This document shows positions 61,924 to 64,000 of a DNA stretch of 64,000 bases, piece by piece (position 1 is the first letter of the stretch; each line of letters opens with the position of its first letter). The stretch comes from Chaunax sp. Z400 (lineage: Eukaryota; Chordata; Actinopteri; Lophiiformes; Chaunacidae), in the NCBI GenBank assembly GCA_037577475.1, contig CM075188.1:13081501-13145500 (forward strand). Direction: 5' to 3'. Made by a program: the position numbers and the translations under genes. The notes below the pieces were generated by a model. The model saw nothing but the letters and a program-made list of their open reading frames with translations, was not told the DNA's origin and searched no databases.

Positions 61924-63844
61924 TTGTTCCACTGTAATTGGAGCTGGAAGCCTCGAGACAACCAGCTCACTGTGCATCAGGCTGACAGGCAGGCCCGTTG
62001 GCTTCCATTAAGCTTTAATAAGTGAGCAGGATTGGAAAAGGAGAGGAGAGTTGAAGGGAGGAGTGAGTGTGCAAGATGCTTCTTCTACTGTCACCTCTTG
62101 GTAGGATGCTGGGAAACCTGCCTCCAGTCACAAAAACACCAAATCTATCCTTCTGTTCTTTCATTTTTATCTGCTTTTTCAGTACATTGCGACTGGCTTT
62201 TCCTCTGCTTCTTGTGCATCCAAGAATATAAAGACAGGGGAAATTAAAAAGATACAAGAATTTAATAGCAAATGACAAACTGAGTAAAGGAGACATACTG
62301 TATTAGTTTTAGTTTAGTTTATTAAGTTTATTTACATCAGGGACAAATACATTAGTCTCAAGGAAGAGAGAAGATGCTTTGTACCAGATTTGGCTACTAG
62401 CTAATTTTCATCTGCAGTCCCTGGGAAGGACTGCAGATATTGAGTGTGAGAAGGCCGTTATGACTCCTCTCTAAAGCAAAAATGTCTATAAAAGCACACA
62501 CACAGAAAGTCACACTAACACTTGTCAGGACCTTTCCTCCTGCATGAAGATCACAGTGGTATTATTGCACCATGCATATTTCAATCTGAAGTGCCACAGC
62601 AACCTGGAACCACAGTTGAGGTAAATGTTAGAGAAATATCTACAAGCCCTGCAGCTGAGTACAGCGAGAACAATTCCAGATGTGATGTGTGTGTGTGTGA
62701 GGGGATACTTGCGTCTTTACTTCATTATGTTGCCACCTTGTTCTGAATTTTCTGTGGTTACCACATTTTTCATCTTTGTTTACAAAGTCATCAGGACTGC
62801 GGTTTATTGAAAAAACGCAATCAATTCATTAGCTGGCTTTTCAGACTCAGAGAGTGTGTGTGTCTGTCTGTGAGGGTGTGGACACTGTAGATGAACATGC
62901 TGATAACCTCCAAATGCCTTTCTCTGAGAGCCATCTGCTGCCCCCAGGAACACCCTTTTTACTCAGGAGAGGAGCATTAATATGATTGAAGCTGGCAGTC
63001 TTTGCAAATTAAATATTGGCCGGAATCATGAAAATAAATTCACCAAGAATCAAGCCCGGGTTTAGGCTGCTGCAACAAAGATGCCAAGATTGTGGTCAAG
63101 GAGAAAAGAACTTCCAGTGAACAAATGCCAACTTCAACATAAACATAGAAAAGCACGGGTGTGTAAATCAATACACAAAGACTGACGTCTGTATATGTCA
63201 GCCTATTTAATCACGATACGGCTGTGTGAAAGCATGAAGGATTGAAGTGAAGATGTGTCATGAGATTGGAATTATAAACTGTCTTTTACATTCAGAGCAA
63301 TATATTGCAAAGATATTGAGCAATCCGGTTTTATTTCCCGTTTGGATGTAAGTTTTATTTACTTTAGTTTTTGTCATTATGATTGTAATGGTTTTCAGAA
63401 TGATGACATAATCTTACCTTTAAACATCTCCTTCACTGTTGTCTGTCACCAGGCACAACGTCTCCCAAGAAAATCAAGGCTGTCTGGAGATCAAGTCAGG
63501 CTTTTTGTCCAGCGTTGTTCATTGTTTCTCCTCTGAGCAAAATGGAAAAGGATCCGGTTGTCTTAGCAACAGTGGCGGGAACTATAATACCACTCGGAGA
63601 ACATTTTTCAGAAGAATTTTAAATGAAAAAATCTTCTAAACAATCCCATTTCAGATTGAAATGATACAGTAGATGCAAATATATTTTTCCAAGATTAATA
63701 TTCAAAGGCATTCATATTCAGAGGCAGTGATGCAGTGCTGAACAGAAGGAATGAACTACAATGGCAATCTGCAGATTTATAATTCATAAAAACAATTATA
63801 CACAGGGAGACTGTTGAAATACGTCCCATTTTGGAGCGTCAAAG

Positions 63845-64000
63845 AAAATGGGATAAGAAAAAATCCTGAATCTGCGCCTTTGTCCAGATTTGCACCGAAA
63901 CTTAATGGGTTCTTTCCAGGCCCATGTCCCATCCCTCAATATGGTTTCATGAAAATCTGTCTACTATTTTTAGCGTAATCTTACTGATAAACAAACAAAC
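63845..64000 (-). repeat. Second copy of the 30360-30730 repeat family, reverse orientation, cut by window edge
   Basis: TTTAATGGGTTCTT-type words, here CTTAATGGGTTCTTTCCAGG, and GGTTTCATGAAAATCTG then AAACAAACAAAC are the reverse complement, in the right order, of AAGGAAGAACCCATTAAATT, TTCATGAAACT and the (GTTT)n tract of the copy at 30360-30730. Confidence 0.6.

Larger units (their letters stand above)
47102..64000 (+). other. Non-coding tail, probably a very long intron before the transmembrane exon
   Basis: Nearly 17 kb without a supported exon on either strand. It contains a hAT-like MITE (49591-49925), microsatellites at 51622, 55785 and 56112, a purine-rich stretch (50715-51050), a pyrimidine-rich block (61888-61923) and a dispersed repeat at the right edge. 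Small open frames here are not supported by domains or homology. Confidence 0.55.

Noticed and set aside
1..64000. CRISPR arrays, operons, prokaryotic promoters or phage genes
   Set aside because: Introns, microsatellites and fish repeats show a vertebrate nuclear genome; regular repeats present are microsatellites without spacers.

Overview
The window is vertebrate nuclear DNA, most probably from a percomorph-type teleost. The evidence is one long intron-rich gene with canonical GT-AG introns, abundant (CA)n and other microsatellites, fish-type interspersed repeats, and sparse coding content.

Region 1 (1-8595) is an LTR retrotransposon lying antisense to the gene. The element is transcribed from the minus strand, so its 5' LTR is 6690-8595 and its 3' LTR is the partly visible copy at 1-621, which continues left of the window. 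The LTR is about 1.9 kb, begins TGTAGGG and ends CCCTACA. The visible 621 bases of the two copies look identical, which indicates a young insertion. Inside are a primer-binding-site-like sequence next to the 5' LTR, a 1.6 kb leader, a large intact Gag-protease reading frame whose ATG sits in a perfect Kozak context, a short frameshifted and shortened envelope-like remnant, and a polypurine tract. I see no reverse transcriptase, RNase H or integrase, so the element appears non-autonomous although recently mobilised.

Region 2 (15189-47101, plus strand) holds thirteen consecutive coding exons of a class 6 transmembrane semaphorin, best matched to SEMA6B. They cover most of the sema beta-propeller and the PSI domain. 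All exon phases join without interruption. The signal peptide and first part of the sema domain were not found, nor were the transmembrane and cytoplasmic exons. They are probably left of position 1 and right of position 64000, which would place the whole retrotransposon in an upstream intron or 5' flank of the gene, antisense to it.

Region 3 is everything else: long introns and the 47102-64000 tail, filled with microsatellites, a tRNA-derived SINE split by a hAT-like element, a hAT-like MITE, two copies of one dispersed family (30360-30730, and 63845 to the window end in opposite orientation), and several repeats recognised only from memory. No second protein-coding host gene, tRNA, rRNA, CRISPR array or prokaryotic feature was supported.
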